A program made the translations under genes and the position numbers. From positions 23,958,427-24,022,426 of the forward strand of contig OX442315.1 of the NCBI GenBank assembly GCA_949358305.1: DNA of 64,000 bases, given 5' to 3'. Origin of the DNA: Strigamia acuminata. Its lineage: Eukaryota > Arthropoda > Chilopoda > Geophilomorpha > Linotaeniidae. The notes under the pieces are model-generated. The model saw only the letters and a program-made list of their open reading frames with translations, was not told the DNA's origin and did no database searches. Position 1 is the stretch's first letter. Each line of letters starts with the position of its first letter. Positions 63,701 through 64,000 of this stretch are shown here, piece after piece.

Positions 63701-64000
63701 ATTTAAGAGTTTTATATTTATTCAAGCTTTGGTTCGATAATAGATGGACAGGATTTGAGTGTACGTGAATGGGAGAGTCATCTTTTAAATTTTTTAAGCC
63801 AAATTTTAAACGATGTGGATGAAGAATATTGGTGCAAAGCATTGGGTCAATCACTGACTAATCAAATTGAAACATACAAGGATTTGCCTCAAAGCAAGGT
63901 TAGTATTATCGTTGGCATCAAATAATTTGATAAATAATTTTAAAAAATTAAATAAATTTAAAGGCATTTTTATTTAAATGTTTGGGGGAAATTATTAAAA
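60800..64000 (+). CDS. MROH1: Maestro heat-like repeat protein MROH1 (3' end beyond the window)
   Basis: Large alpha-solenoid of HEAT-like repeats associated with lysosomal/endosomal membranes in animals. Seventeen exons from the start at 60800 to the right edge join in frame, giving the N-terminal portion. Family landmarks: VLVSVGKKW, then YIANIDKAPDPTVKKEVY, ALGSIGHMISPEKFEE, VLRCFCLLG, NRVGGLILFRHLV and IVSLAHHGYLEL. ANINESAVLFARLL, reached through a GC-AG intron (63123-63448), matches the corresponding ALLARLL segment of vertebrate MROH1. The last exon is open at base 64000. No membrane segment or catalytic motif is present, as expected. Confidence 0.9.
63148..63396. mobile_element. MITE-like element in MROH1 intron 13
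   Basis: TTCCGTAAAGCTTTAAAT (63148-63165) and its reverse complement (63379-63396) match at 17 of 18 positions. The 249-bp element contains an internal palindrome AAACGCCTGGGCGTTT and repeated CGCCGGGG words, and no coding frame. It fills most of a 326-bp intron in a gene whose other introns are about 60-90 nt. Probably a non-autonomous DNA transposon of unknown family. Confidence 0.75.

Overview
The window is eukaryotic nuclear DNA, AT-rich and gene-dense. It holds about 20 protein-coding genes in 64 kb, most split by many very short introns of about 45-80 nt. Gene content (ZNF236, PDPR-like flavoprotein, transglutaminase, TMEM70, MROH1, HSFY-like factor, paraplegin, ANKRD11/12-type C-terminus) is animal. 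A compact, intron-rich invertebrate, most likely an arthropod, fits best; I cannot resolve it further from sequence alone. Exon joins were made by hand from splice sites, reading-frame phase and family conservation.

Layout, left to right: C2H2 zinc-finger gene (-, cut by the left edge); Rab2 (+); F-box/LRR protein (-); ribosomal protein L14 (+) with a probable intronic C/D snoRNA; flavin monooxygenase (-); ADAT1 tRNA deaminase (-); gamma-glutamylcyclotransferase (+); mitochondrial leucyl-tRNA synthetase (-, 20 exons); a protein with an ANKRD11/12-type C-terminus (+); a 33-bp minisatellite; TMEM70 (+); AGXT2 (+); ribosomal protein L13 (-); SPG7/paraplegin (+); ZNF236 (+, one 15-exon gene); HSFY-like heat shock factor (+); PDPR/sarcosine-dehydrogenase-like flavoprotein (-, 17 exons); CPSF1 (+, 31 exons); transglutaminase (+); GTP-type PEPCK (+); MROH1 (+, cut by the right edge).

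Many neighbours are tail-to-tail with 75-420 bp between stop codons, or head-to-head over shared promoter regions (zinc finger/Rab2, ADAT1/GGCT, LARS2/ANKRD-like, RpL13/SPG7, PDPR/CPSF1). Several products are predicted to be mitochondrial (LARS2, TMEM70, AGXT2, paraplegin, probably PDPR-like and PEPCK, possibly GGCT), but the genes are independent units, not an operon. I found no dedicated multi-gene system. The most unusual signals are a set of six likely GC-AG introns, four foldback/MITE-like insertions sitting inside otherwise tiny introns, an intronic C/D snoRNA candidate, and an ANKRD11/12-type C-terminal domain with no ankyrin repeats in view.
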